NCBI GenBank assembly: GCA_021300155.1
Contig: JAJTID010000031.1
Coordinates: forward strand, 1-62,019
Direction of reading: 5' to 3'
Source: Pirellula sp.
Lineage (GTDB): Bacteria > Planctomycetota > Planctomycetia > Pirellulales > Pirellulaceae
Length of the DNA: 62,019 bases
Made by a program: the position numbers and the translations under genes. Below the pieces are notes generated by a model. The model was not told where the DNA came from. It worked only from the letters and a program-made list of their open reading frames with translations, and made no database searches. The first letter of the stretch is position 1, and each line of letters starts with the position of its first letter. Positions 17,865-26,119 of the stretch are shown piece by piece.

Positions 17865-20810
17865 ATGTTTCTTCACAAGATAAGCAGCTTGGTCAGCCCA
17901 TTTATCTTCTCAAGTTTCTGTCTTTGTTTGCATCTCTGTCCTCCGTTAATGGCTCAATCGTTGAGTACACGCATCGATGACCTCGTATCGACGCCGATTC
18001 CGTCGATCGTTGGGACTCCCGCGAGCGACGGTCTACAACTGCGTAGGCTCTCACTCGATCTCCGATTGACTGTCCCTACCGCGTCGGAGACCGAGGCGTT
18101 TCTCGCAGATACGCGGCCGGATCGTTGGGAACAATGGGTCAAGAGATTCATGGCGGACCCGTTGCATCGGGAACGATTGGTCGACTGGCTCGATAAAACA
18201 TTGATGCAACGGCGGCCTCACCAGAATGTCGATCGCAATCAATGGATCGCTTTTCTTCGTCAATCCATCGACGAAGACAAACCGTTAGATCAATTGCTGC
18301 GCGAGATTGTTAGCAGTATGTGGTGGAACGGATCGCAACGTCCTCAGCAGCGATTCTTTCTTGACCGAGCTGGCGATGCTCATGCAATTGCTCGCGACAT
18401 CGGTCGCATTTTCTTTGGTCGAGATATGCAGTGTGCTCAATGCCACGATCACCCGCAATGGGATGACTATCTTCAAATCGATTATCACGGTCTGCTGGCT
18501 TATGTGTCGCCCAGCAGTCTTCTGGAAGGGAAATACAAAGATGAAAAAGGTGCGGAACAGAAGCAACAACTTTACGTTGAGAAAGCTTCGAACGATGCAC
18601 CATTCGAGTCAGTATTCGAAAAGGGAGTTCTCTTCCGATCAGGGCCGCGTATTATCGGAGGTATCGAACAATTCGATCCCTATCGAGCACCTGATCAACG
18701 TTATCAACTGACTCCGCCTGCAGGAGCCCATGAAGGTGTCACTCCGGCTCCCGTGATCAGTCGACGCGACGCTTTGAGCAGCCAACTCAACGCGTCGAAC
18801 CGAGCGTTCTGTGAGAACTGGGCCAACCGACTCTGGGCATTGATGATGGGGCGAGGTTTAGTGCATCCATTAGATATGCACCATGCGGAAAACCCTCCGT
18901 CGAATCCAGAACTTCTTCAACGACTGACCCAACACTTCGTTGATGGTGGATTTCGTGTGTCCGCGACGTTGGAACAAATCGCTTTATCGCAGACCTACCG
19001 AAGGTCGGTCGCATCTCCGTTCGGGGCTATTCGCGGCGATGACGCGATCCTGCCGCCTCAGTCTTCCGAGACGGTCGCAATCGCATGTGAGGTGAAATCC
19101 CTTTCCGCTACGTTGGAATCGAATAGCAAAACGATCCTCGCACTCGTCGAGACAGCGAAGCAACAGATGAACGATGCCGAAACCGTATGGCTAGAAAAGC
19201 AAAAAATTCGAGTCGACATTCGAGCGGAGTTGGAGAAGAGTGAAGTTGGATTCAGCGAACACAAGAAGAAACTCGATGATGCCAATGCCAACCTCCAAAA
19301 AACCACGACAGCTTTTGAAAACGAAACCAAGAAAGCTGCGTTGCTGGACGAGGCTGCCGGAAAAATCGAACTGGCCAAATCACTAACGACGGGAGACACC
19401 AACGATTTGCAGCAAGCGTTAGCGACCGCGAAAACACGATCGGAGAACGCGAAGAAAGAGCTTCCTAACTTGGAGAAGTCTATTTCCGAGCAAACGACAG
19501 CTCGCAATACGCACTCGAACAACTTGGAAACGGAACGTGTCAAACTGCTCGAGATCTCAAACCGATTGGCACAGTCCGAGACACAGTTGGAGGCTAGCGA
19601 TCGGCTCTATGTCGACGCTCGCAGGGCTTGGCGTGAAGCGACGGCAAAGCATACGCACTTGATAACGCAACAGAAAACGTTGCGCGATATTGAATCGTGG
19701 ATCGATTCCTCCAAAGCTACTGTGGAGGCGACAGAGCAAGTGACTGCTCAAGAATCTCAAATCGCAAAATTACAACGATCCCTCGAAGACAAAACAATGG
19801 TCGCTTCATCGTTTCAACAGTCACTCGCTGCGTCTCGATCCCAGCAAGATCAGTTATCAAAACAACGTGCATTGCAACTCCAAGAACAAGAATTCATCCA
19901 AAAACAAATCGCTCAGTTGGCCGAGACGGTGAGTTTGTTGGAAAAGTCCGCTACTATCTTGGAGAACGGATTGGAGATCGAGGCCGTGAAGAAGTCGATC
20001 GCGAAGGGAATCCAAAGCCGCAATGTACAGATGGTGAATCTTCAGGCTTCGATCGCAAATTGCGATGCGCAATTGAGAACACTATCTCGCGATCAAGCAA
20101 AGCTCGTGGAAGATATAAGGTCCAGCGAACAAGATCGCCTCCATTCAACAAATAGCTTGGCGACGCATCAATCGGAACTTCAGCAACTGCGCAACAGGCT
20201 CTCGGAGTCGAATGAACGCTGCAATGCTTCATTGCAATCGGTTAGCCAAGCTTGCGAAGTTGCAAACTGGATCGGTGGGCAACGTGCACTTTCTCCCGAG
20301 CAGTTGGGCTGGAGCATTCTTCAAACCACGCATGTATTGCAAAACTACATAGCTGCAGAGCTCGTAGAAATCGAGAAGAAAACGCCTCCGTCCCCAGGCG
20401 AAGATCCAACGGCCACGCAAGCTCGCATGGCGAAAGCAACCCGACAAGCGATCGATAAACTGCGACCCAATGTCGATGTTTTTGCCAATCTCTTTTCATC
20501 AGGTGTTGGGCAAACTGCCGACGAATTCTTCGCCACACCCGACCAAGCTTTGTTTATGGCCAATGGTGGCGCTGTTTTCTCCTGGTGTGCACCGAGCGGT
20601 CAAAATGTTGGCGGTCGTATGCTTGCACAGTCAGATCCGACTGCCGCATGCCGATTGGCTTATCGAGCGTTGCTGTCACGCGATCCCGAACCAAAAGAAA
20701 TCGAATTCGTTACCCAATGCCTTGACAATTCAGGCGACAAAAAGAGTACCATCCTTCAAGAGCTTGTATGGGCCATCGTGACTGGCTCGGAGTTTCGTAT
20801 CTACCCTTGA
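17865..20810 (+). CDS. DUF1549/DUF1553 protein with large internal coiled coil
   Basis: An exported protein of 981 residues with a signal peptide (1-30). DUF1549 covers about 35-300 and includes QLRRLSLDLRL and the CxxCH-like site CAQCHDHPQW at 190-199, which may bind haem or metal. DUF1553 begins about 305 (SRRDALSSQLNASNRAFCEN). It breaks off near 400, and resumes about 855-981 (DQALFMANGGAVFSW onward). Between lie some 390 residues of nearly pure heptad-rich coiled coil. Planctomycete DUF1549/DUF1553 proteins are paired with DUF1501 proteins, as here, and are thought to be exported oxidoreductase-like or polymer-handling factors. The next gene starts 28 bases later. Confidence 0.9.
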   Translation: MFLHKISSLVSPFIFSSFCLCLHLCPPLMAQSLSTRIDDLVSTPIPSIVGTPASDGLQLRRLSLDLRLTVPTASETEAFLADTRPDRWEQWVKRFMADPLHRERLVDWLDKTLMQRRPHQNVDRNQWIAFLRQSIDEDKPLDQLLREIVSSMWWNGSQRPQQRFFLDRAGDAHAIARDIGRIFFGRDMQCAQCHDHPQWDDYLQIDYHGLLAYVSPSSLLEGKYKDEKGAEQKQQLYVEKASNDAPFESVFEKGVLFRSGPRIIGGIEQFDPYRAPDQRYQLTPPAGAHEGVTPAPVISRRDALSSQLNASNRAFCENWANRLWALMMGRGLVHPLDMHHAENPPSNPELLQRLTQHFVDGGFRVSATLEQIALSQTYRRSVASPFGAIRGDDAILPPQSSETVAIACEVKSLSATLESNSKTILALVETAKQQMNDAETVWLEKQKIRVDIRAELEKSEVGFSEHKKKLDDANANLQKTTTAFENETKKAALLDEAAGKIELAKSLTTGDTNDLQQALATAKTRSENAKKELPNLEKSISEQTTARNTHSNNLETERVKLLEISNRLAQSETQLEASDRLYVDARRAWREATAKHTHLITQQKTLRDIESWIDSSKATVEATEQVTAQESQIAKLQRSLEDKTMVASSFQQSLAASRSQQDQLSKQRALQLQEQEFIQKQIAQLAETVSLLEKSATILENGLEIEAVKKSIAKGIQSRNVQMVNLQASIANCDAQLRTLSRDQAKLVEDIRSSEQDRLHSTNSLATHQSELQQLRNRLSESNERCNASLQSVSQACEVANWIGGQRALSPEQLGWSILQTTHVLQNYIAAELVEIEKKTPPSPGEDPTATQARMAKATRQAIDKLRPNVDVFANLFSSGVGQTADEFFATPDQALFMANGGAVFSWCAPSGQNVGGRMLAQSDPTAACRLAYRALLSRDPEPKEIEFVTQCLDNSGDKKSTILQELVWAIVTGSEFRIYP

Positions 20811-20838
20811 GCGAGAAAGATCGCAGGAGCTTATACCT

Positions 20839-22158
20839 ATGAGACGAGCACACTATGCATGCGGATCCGTCGAGCACGCGATAAGTCGACGTCATTTTCT
20901 TGGTCGCAGTGTTGCTGCCGCCGGTGCGACTGCCGCTGTCGCCGGTGCAGGTACAACGATGGTCGGAGGATTGGGTACGCTGGCGAGGGGATTGGCTTCG
21001 GACCAACTGCGATCTCAAGGCATGCGCGTTGTCGTCTTCAATATGCATGGAGGATTGAGTCAACTTGAAAGCTGGGATCCAAAGCCTGGGACAAAAACAG
21101 GAGGGCCATGCCGAGCGATACCAACCTCCGTTCCTGGCGTGCACATCAGCGAGCTGCTGCCGCACACTGCAAAACAAATGCATCATCTTTGCTTGTTACG
21201 CGGTGTGAACACAGCCGAGGATGATCACGGCAAAGGGACCTATATGATGTTGACCGGGCGACGACAAACTGGGGCTGACTATCCACAGATTGGATCGATC
21301 GCTACCAAGATGCTCCATGACGACAATCGCGGTTTGCCTGGTCATATCGTCGTTACTCCTGGCGGCGGTGGTGGTCGAGGTAACGAATCCGCGTATCTGG
21401 GACCCAAGTTTAACAGCATCTCGTTGGGTGGTGACAAACCACCTACCAACTCCAGTCGCCCCGACAAGATCACGGAAGAATCAGAAGCTAGACGACACGA
21501 TTTTCGTCGCAAGATCAATGAACAATTTTTGAACAAGCGTAGAACTGCAATCACCGATGCTTACACGCATAGTTATGAGCAAGCGTTAAAGCTTATGGAG
21601 AAAAGAGATGTGTTTGACATCTCGAAGGAACCACCGTCGGAAGTAGAACGGTATGGTAAACATGATTTAGGCCGTCAATGTTTGATGGCCCGTCGCTTGC
21701 TCGAGAGTGGCGTTTCCTTTGTCCAGGTAACGCATAGCAACTACGACACGCACAACGATAACTTCAATTTCCATATCGAACAGATGGGAGAATTCGATCG
21801 TGCGTTCTCAACCTTTATCGCAGATATCGTCGATCGTGGTATGCTAGAGAAAACACTGGTGGTGGTATTGAGCGAGTTTGGCAGAACGCCGAACATCAAT
21901 CTTTACTATGGCAGGGATCATTGGTCCAAAGCCTGGTCTATTGTCATGGCGGGCGGCAAAGTGGCGCGAGGTGCTGTCTTCGGTGCCACCAATGCCGAAG
22001 GGACCGAAGTCATCGACGGCAAGGTAGACCATGGCGATTTGTTCCATACCTATTTGCGAGCGGTCGGCGTAGACTCTTCGCAATCGATTGTCGCCGACGG
22101 TCGAGAACTGCCGATCGCTGATCCCGCCGCAAAGCCGATTTGGAAGGTCCTCACTTAG
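20839..22158 (+). CDS. DUF1501 protein, Tat-exported
   Basis: A protein of 439 residues with an N-terminal twin-arginine signal (SRRHFLGRSVAAAGATAA). The rest matches DUF1501, a family related to the alkaline phosphatase/sulfatase fold: MRVVVFNMHGGLSQLESWDPKP near the start, RQCLMARRLLESGVSFVQVT in the middle, and LVVVLSEFGRTPNIN with the metal-site-like GRDHW near 360. The role is unknown, but these proteins are almost always encoded with DUF1549/DUF1553 partners, as here. The two form an operon. A hairpin sits directly on its stop codon. Confidence 0.92.
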   Translation: MRRAHYACGSVEHAISRRHFLGRSVAAAGATAAVAGAGTTMVGGLGTLARGLASDQLRSQGMRVVVFNMHGGLSQLESWDPKPGTKTGGPCRAIPTSVPGVHISELLPHTAKQMHHLCLLRGVNTAEDDHGKGTYMMLTGRRQTGADYPQIGSIATKMLHDDNRGLPGHIVVTPGGGGGRGNESAYLGPKFNSISLGGDKPPTNSSRPDKITEESEARRHDFRRKINEQFLNKRRTAITDAYTHSYEQALKLMEKRDVFDISKEPPSEVERYGKHDLGRQCLMARRLLESGVSFVQVTHSNYDTHNDNFNFHIEQMGEFDRAFSTFIADIVDRGMLEKTLVVVLSEFGRTPNINLYYGRDHWSKAWSIVMAGGKVARGAVFGATNAEGTEVIDGKVDHGDLFHTYLRAVGVDSSQSIVADGRELPIADPAAKPIWKVLT

Positions 22159-22179
22159 AACGATTGTTCTCAATCGTTC
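22158..22179 (+). terminator. Hairpin immediately after the DUF1501 stop
   Basis: GAACGATTG and CAATCGTTC pair perfectly over 9 bases around a 4-base loop TTCT. The T-tract expected of an intrinsic terminator is absent; a loose T-rich stretch starts about 20 bases on. It may end or stabilise the DUF1549-DUF1501 message and set the WD40 gene apart. Confidence 0.45.
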
Positions 22180-22242
22180 CACACGCAATAGGGGACAATT
22201 ACTTTACTATTTTGTTTAGTTCCACTGTTTGCCAAAAATATC

Positions 22243-23232
22243 ATGCTGGACATCACCAAAACCAAAGTTGTTTACCAGTGGAAACATGACAGCCCGCTAA
22301 TTGCATGTCGCATTTCACCAACTGGAAAAGAAGCTGTCTCGACGTCAGAAGACTCAGCGATCGTTCGTTGGAAGATTGAGAACGGCGAGAAAGCTCCGAT
22401 GATTGGTCACGAGAGTTGGGTGCATGCCATCTCATACACAGCAGATGGAAATCAGCTTGTATCGGGGGGATGTGAAGGCTGCCTAATTTGGTGGGACATG
22501 ACCGCAGCATCCCCATCGATCATTCGAAAGGTAGAAGCTCATGATGGATGGATTCGAGCTGCCGAGATCTCGCCGGATGGCAAGCGATTGGTCTCGGTCG
22601 GCAACGACCGATGTATCCGAGTTTGGGACGTTGCCGCTGGTAACAAGATAACCGAGATAGCGAACGCTCATGACCGGCACATTTACGCCGCGCACTTTCA
22701 TCCATCCCTCCCACTATTGATGACTGGGGACTTACTCGGCAAGATTCATGTCTGGAATTTGGACACTTTTCAACGCGAGCGAGTCATCGAAGCCACTCCG
22801 CTCTATTCCGAGAATAAGGGGCAGCAAGCGGAGTTTGGAGGCGTTCGAGCATTGGCCTATCACGCAGCGAGAAACGAATTGATCGCTGGCGGAACTCACA
22901 AAGCCAGCAACCCATTCGGCGCCGTTCATGAACCATTGATTCTTCGCATCGGTTGGGACGATGGCTCCCTCAAAAAATCTCATGCTTGCGAGGGGATCCC
23001 AGGAGGCATGATCTGGCGAGTCCAATGGTTGCCTGATGGAACCGCAGTCGGTGTTTCAGGTGGATCGACTGGTGGTCTTTTGCTTTTCTTCCATGATGCT
23101 CAAGAGAAAGAGATCCATCGATTCAAGCTACCCTCGCTCGCTAGGGATATGGATCTTCATGTACCGAGTGGCTTGATTGCATCGGCACATTTTGATCGAC
23201 ATCTTAGGTTTACGAGCATCGCGGCAACTTGA
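22243..23232 (+). CDS. WD40-repeat protein
   Basis: A soluble protein of 329 residues made of about seven WD40 blades, for example SEDSAIVRWKI, GCEGCLIWWDM, GNDRCIRVWDV and GDLLGKIHVWNL. It has no signal peptide, so it is probably a cytoplasmic propeller used as a binding scaffold. WD40 proteins commonly follow DUF1549 and DUF1501 genes in planctomycetes, sometimes fused to the DUF1549 protein; here it is a separate gene 84 bases downstream. An inverted repeat (GGCAACTT at 23223, AAGTTGCC at 23245) covers its stop codon. Confidence 0.88.
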   Translation: MLDITKTKVVYQWKHDSPLIACRISPTGKEAVSTSEDSAIVRWKIENGEKAPMIGHESWVHAISYTADGNQLVSGGCEGCLIWWDMTAASPSIIRKVEAHDGWIRAAEISPDGKRLVSVGNDRCIRVWDVAAGNKITEIANAHDRHIYAAHFHPSLPLLMTGDLLGKIHVWNLDTFQRERVIEATPLYSENKGQQAEFGGVRALAYHAARNELIAGGTHKASNPFGAVHEPLILRIGWDDGSLKKSHACEGIPGGMIWRVQWLPDGTAVGVSGGSTGGLLLFFHDAQEKEIHRFKLPSLARDMDLHVPSGLIASAHFDRHLRFTSIAAT

Positions 23233-23277
23233 TCTCACCGAACTAAGTTGCCATCATCACCATGTCGATTGGAGGCT

Positions 23278-23329
23278 GCTGAATTAATGGATTTGCCGCA
23301 TGGCAAGGCCCCATCACAACCCGAAGCTT
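23278..23329. repeat. Repeat family C, third copy
   Basis: GGATTTGCCGCATGGCAAGG followed by CATCACAACCCGAAGC matches the two units at 17472-17585. It leads directly into repeat A copy 3, so families C, A and B form the same kind of composite array here as at 17.1-17.7 kb, though in a different order. Confidence 0.7.
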
Positions 23330-23346
23330 AAGGGCTCGTTGGTTTA

Positions 23347-23422
23347 GTGAGCCGTTGGGCGCTAGCCCCGGTTTAGTGGCTTCGCCACAGTCGGCAACCG
23401 GGGCTAGCGCCCGTCGGCTCAC
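23347..23422. repeat. Palindromic repeat family A, copy 3
   Basis: The arms GTGAGCCG with GGGCGCTAGCCCCGGTTT and AACCGGGGCTAGCGCCC with CGGCTCAC enclose the GTGGCTTCGCCAC centre. It has the same orientation as copy 2. The symmetry extends outward (TTGGTTTA on the left, TAACCAA on the right), making the full element near 90 bases. Confidence 0.85.
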
Positions 23423-23458
23423 CATTAACCAACAAGCCGGGCCTAAATCCACAGTCTC

Positions 23459-23501
23459 GTAAGCGAGGGACGCAGAATCCCTCGCTCACGCGTCGGGTTG
23501 A
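23459..23501. repeat. Palindromic repeat family B, copy 2
   Basis: CGTAAGCGAGGGA and TCCCTCGCTCACG form a hairpin around a short centre, followed by CGTCGGGTTGA. It corresponds to B1 at 17571-17633 and B3 at 50946-50998, with the outer part of the left arm missing. It lies in the gap between the WD40 gene and the convergent peroxiredoxin gene. Confidence 0.75.
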
Positions 23502-23551
23502 GTTTAAATCGGCAGCCTCTATTGGGCCTGAAGTTGGACGAGGGGTATCGA

Positions 23552-24085
23552 CTACTTCTTCGCAACGCCGAATTTCTCAAGCATTTCAGCAAGGTCCTTG
23601 CCGTGATTTTCGGTGTTCACTTTCGACTCGACTGCCAGCAATTTGCCATCCTTGCCGATGATGAATGTTGTTCGACTGGCTTTGCTTCGGTCGGCACTCA
23701 GCACGCCAAAGAGTTCTGCATTCGTACCTTTTGGATCGCAAAGTATTGGGTAGTCCAAATCGAGGCTCTTCGCAAAGTCCCTGTTTTTCTCGAATGGATC
23801 AGTACTCGCGGTGAAATAAGCGACATCAAACTTCTTCAGAAGATCGCCATGTTCTTTCATCGACTTGCATTCTTTGGTGCATCCACCTGTAAAGGCGCGT
23901 GGGAACCAGGCGATAATGACCGCCTTCTTCCCGACAAAGTCTTTGCTTGAATAGGTTTTTCCATCGCTCCCTTGCATCTCGAATTCTGGAGCTTTGTCAC
24001 CAATCTTTGGCAACTCCGCTTGAGCCGATGAACCGACGAAAACAGCAAAAGCCAACGAAAGAGCGAACATGAATGTTTTGATCAT
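23552..24085 (-). CDS. Exported peroxiredoxin (AhpC/TSA, PrxQ-like)
   Basis: A protein of 177 residues with a cleavable signal peptide ending AQA at about 23. It then follows the thioredoxin fold of peroxiredoxins: GDKAPEFEMQGSDGKTYSSK, WFPRAFTGGCTKEC and TTFIIGKDGKL. Cys69 is the expected peroxidatic residue. A second Cys at 73 gives C-x3-C, one residue closer than the C-x4-C of classical BCP/PrxQ. It would detoxify peroxides outside the cytoplasm. It is a single gene with its own start at 24085. Confidence 0.88.
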   Translation of the reverse strand: MIKTFMFALSLAFAVFVGSSAQAELPKIGDKAPEFEMQGSDGKTYSSKDFVGKKAVIIAWFPRAFTGGCTKECKSMKEHGDLLKKFDVAYFTASTDPFEKNRDFAKSLDLDYPILCDPKGTNAELFGVLSADRSKASRTTFIIGKDGKLLAVESKVNTENHGKDLAEMLEKFGVAKK

Positions 24086-24249
24086 AGGTACTACCCTGGT
24101 AATGGAGATTCGTGAAGTATTCGTATCTCCGTCGATTATCGTACGTTAATTCACCTGCGACAAGTGGGATAGGCTTCCAACGCTTCCAGCCTGTCTACTT
24201 CTACTCAATTACCATTTCATACGAGGAAGTTTTGAGTTACGAGCGCTCC

Positions 24250-25398
24250 TTACTTTCGAAGCCAGACTTCCAATGCTTCAATACATCGATGCAATTCCCG
24301 TTGCTTCAACGAGGAAATGCACTCGCGAATGCGAGCCTCATGTTCAATTCGGAATGGGACGCCTGACCCTGCGGTCGGTGGATACGGTACGAGAACCTGG
24401 GACATGCACGCAAGCAAGCTCGCGATAGAATCCGAGTCTTTCAAGCTCGTTGAGATTTGTGGGTAGCCCATGTTGTTGGGGTATTCATGGAACTCCGCGA
24501 CGTCTGCTTTGGTTGCGACCACGATCACGCGCTGCGTTGTTAACTTTGTTAAGATTTGATGATGAGGCTCCGTCCATCCTTGCTCAGGAGCCACAAGCAG
24601 TAGGACGCAATCCGCATCTTCCACAGCCGTGAGGCTGGACTCAATTCCCTGCAATTCGATCTCGTCGTCTGTCGAGTGAACTCCAGCACTATCAGTGATC
24701 TGAATCGGCCAACCATCGACACTGGTCTGCTCACGCAGAAGATCCCGTGTCGTACCCGCCGACTCATGCACGATCGCTCGTTGGTAACCGAGGATCGCAT
24801 TTAAAAGACTGCTCTTCCCAACATTTGGCGGCCCGGCCAAAACGACTTTCCAGGGAACTACAAGATGCATTCCTACTTCGGAACGTGCATGCAATTCCTG
24901 CAAAATCTTGGTGGCTAGGTCTATCTGTTGTTCGCGAAGATTCGCGATGGCAGATTCTAACTCACGACGAAGCGCACCTCGCTTTTGATCCAACAGGATC
25001 GCGGTGGTGCGCATCGATGTGGCTCGAAGAACATCTTCGGTCGCTTCCATGGCAATCTTGTCCATCCCGGAAGAAGCCAATGCCTTGGACCACGTAACAT
25101 GCTCGAAGCCATCGCGAGCCAGTTGATCGAGAAGGCGTTGTGAAGCGGTAGAACCACCGTGGCAATGAAGCTCGAATGTATCCGCTCCTGTCTTGCAGAC
25201 GACAATCGATTCGCCTGCCGATTCGATGCTGTCGCATTTGATCGTTCCGTAGCGAATGTGATTGAGTCCAAGCGGGGCATTGGAAGCCACGTGAGGAATC
25301 CAGTGGTTGCGGATCCACGATTCGGCTCCCGGGCCGGTGAGTTGCAATACAGCGATCGCTGCTGGAGCCGTGGACGTTAATCGCACTACCTGGTTCAT
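24250..25398 (-). CDS. mnmE: MnmE-like tRNA modification GTPase, C-terminally short
   Basis: A protein of 382 residues. The N-terminal folate-binding domain (about 1-110) includes the phrase VVCKTGADTFELHCHGGS. The GTPase domain follows with GPPNVGKSSLLN (Lys195), GTTRDLL, DSAGVHS and ATKAD. MnmE modifies the wobble uridine of certain tRNAs with MnmG. The family normally ends about 70 residues later with the motif C-(I/L/V)-G-K, whose Cys is important for activity; here the protein ends at EVWLRK without it. The stop is TAA, and a quick look at other frames did not reveal a lost tail. The ATG overlaps the tmk stop as ATGA. Confidence 0.85.
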   Translation of the reverse strand: MNQVVRLTSTAPAAIAVLQLTGPGAESWIRNHWIPHVASNAPLGLNHIRYGTIKCDSIESAGESIVVCKTGADTFELHCHGGSTASQRLLDQLARDGFEHVTWSKALASSGMDKIAMEATEDVLRATSMRTTAILLDQKRGALRRELESAIANLREQQIDLATKILQELHARSEVGMHLVVPWKVVLAGPPNVGKSSLLNAILGYQRAIVHESAGTTRDLLREQTSVDGWPIQITDSAGVHSTDDEIELQGIESSLTAVEDADCVLLLVAPEQGWTEPHHQILTKLTTQRVIVVATKADVAEFHEYPNNMGYPQISTSLKDSDSIASLLACMSQVLVPYPPTAGSGVPFRIEHEARIRECISSLKQRELHRCIEALEVWLRK

Positions 25399-26027
25399 GC
25401 GAATACGTATTCTAGTATGTTTTGATGCACCGACTCGATCGATTGCGATGCATCGACAATGCAATAACAACTCGGCGGCCCGAGTTTCTTAACTTCGGTA
25501 AGGAATCCGATTCGCACTTTGCGGAAGTAATCGAGTCCACGCTTCTCCAATCGATCTTGGCCACGTTGAATTCGATTAAACGCGACTTCGGGATCCAAAT
25601 CGAGGACAATCGTTTTGTCTGGAGAAAGACCTCCTGTGGCACAATTCCCAACGCTCCACAACGCATCCACGTCGAGACCGCCTGCGGAGCCCTGGTAGAC
25701 CACATTGGCCAACAAGAAGCGATCACAGACCACGGTTTGTCCCGATTGCAATGCGGGGTTCAACTGCTCGTTCACCAATTGTGCGCGGCAAGCCATGTAG
25801 AGTAGCATTTCAGCCGTATTAGCGAGAGGAATGTCCTCTCGATGCAGCAGAATCTCGCGCACGGCTTCACCTAACTTGGTGCTTCCAGGGTCACGAAATG
25901 GCGCCACCTGATACCCACGAGCGGTCAGCGCATCGCACAAAAGTTTGATCTGAGTCGATTTTCCTGCACCATCCACTCCATCCAACGAAATAAACATTCG
26001 ACGTCTCGAAAAAGTCACATGCACCAT
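25395..26027 (-). CDS. tmk: Thymidylate kinase
   Basis: A protein of 210 residues that phosphorylates dTMP to dTDP. The P-loop is SLDGVDGAGKSTQ, the DR(Y/F) motif is VVCDRFLLANVVYQG, and the region RGQDRLEKRGLDYF matches the lid and dTMP site. The ATG at 26027 with GGAA upstream is used; the ATG at 25997 would remove 10 residues and is a fair alternative. It is translationally coupled to the mnmE-like gene, a pairing that probably just reflects a housekeeping operon. Confidence 0.92.
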   Translation of the reverse strand: MVHVTFSRRRMFISLDGVDGAGKSTQIKLLCDALTARGYQVAPFRDPGSTKLGEAVREILLHREDIPLANTAEMLLYMACRAQLVNEQLNPALQSGQTVVCDRFLLANVVYQGSAGGLDVDALWSVGNCATGGLSPDKTIVLDLDPEVAFNRIQRGQDRLEKRGLDYFRKVRIGFLTEVKKLGPPSCYCIVDASQSIESVHQNILEYVFA

Positions 26028-26119
26028 TCAACTGTTCCGCGATTTGCCGAACTCTAGAATGTGGTATCTTATCGACTCTGACGAGGCCTGCGAGGCCGAT
26101 TGCGACTACCGGAGTATTC

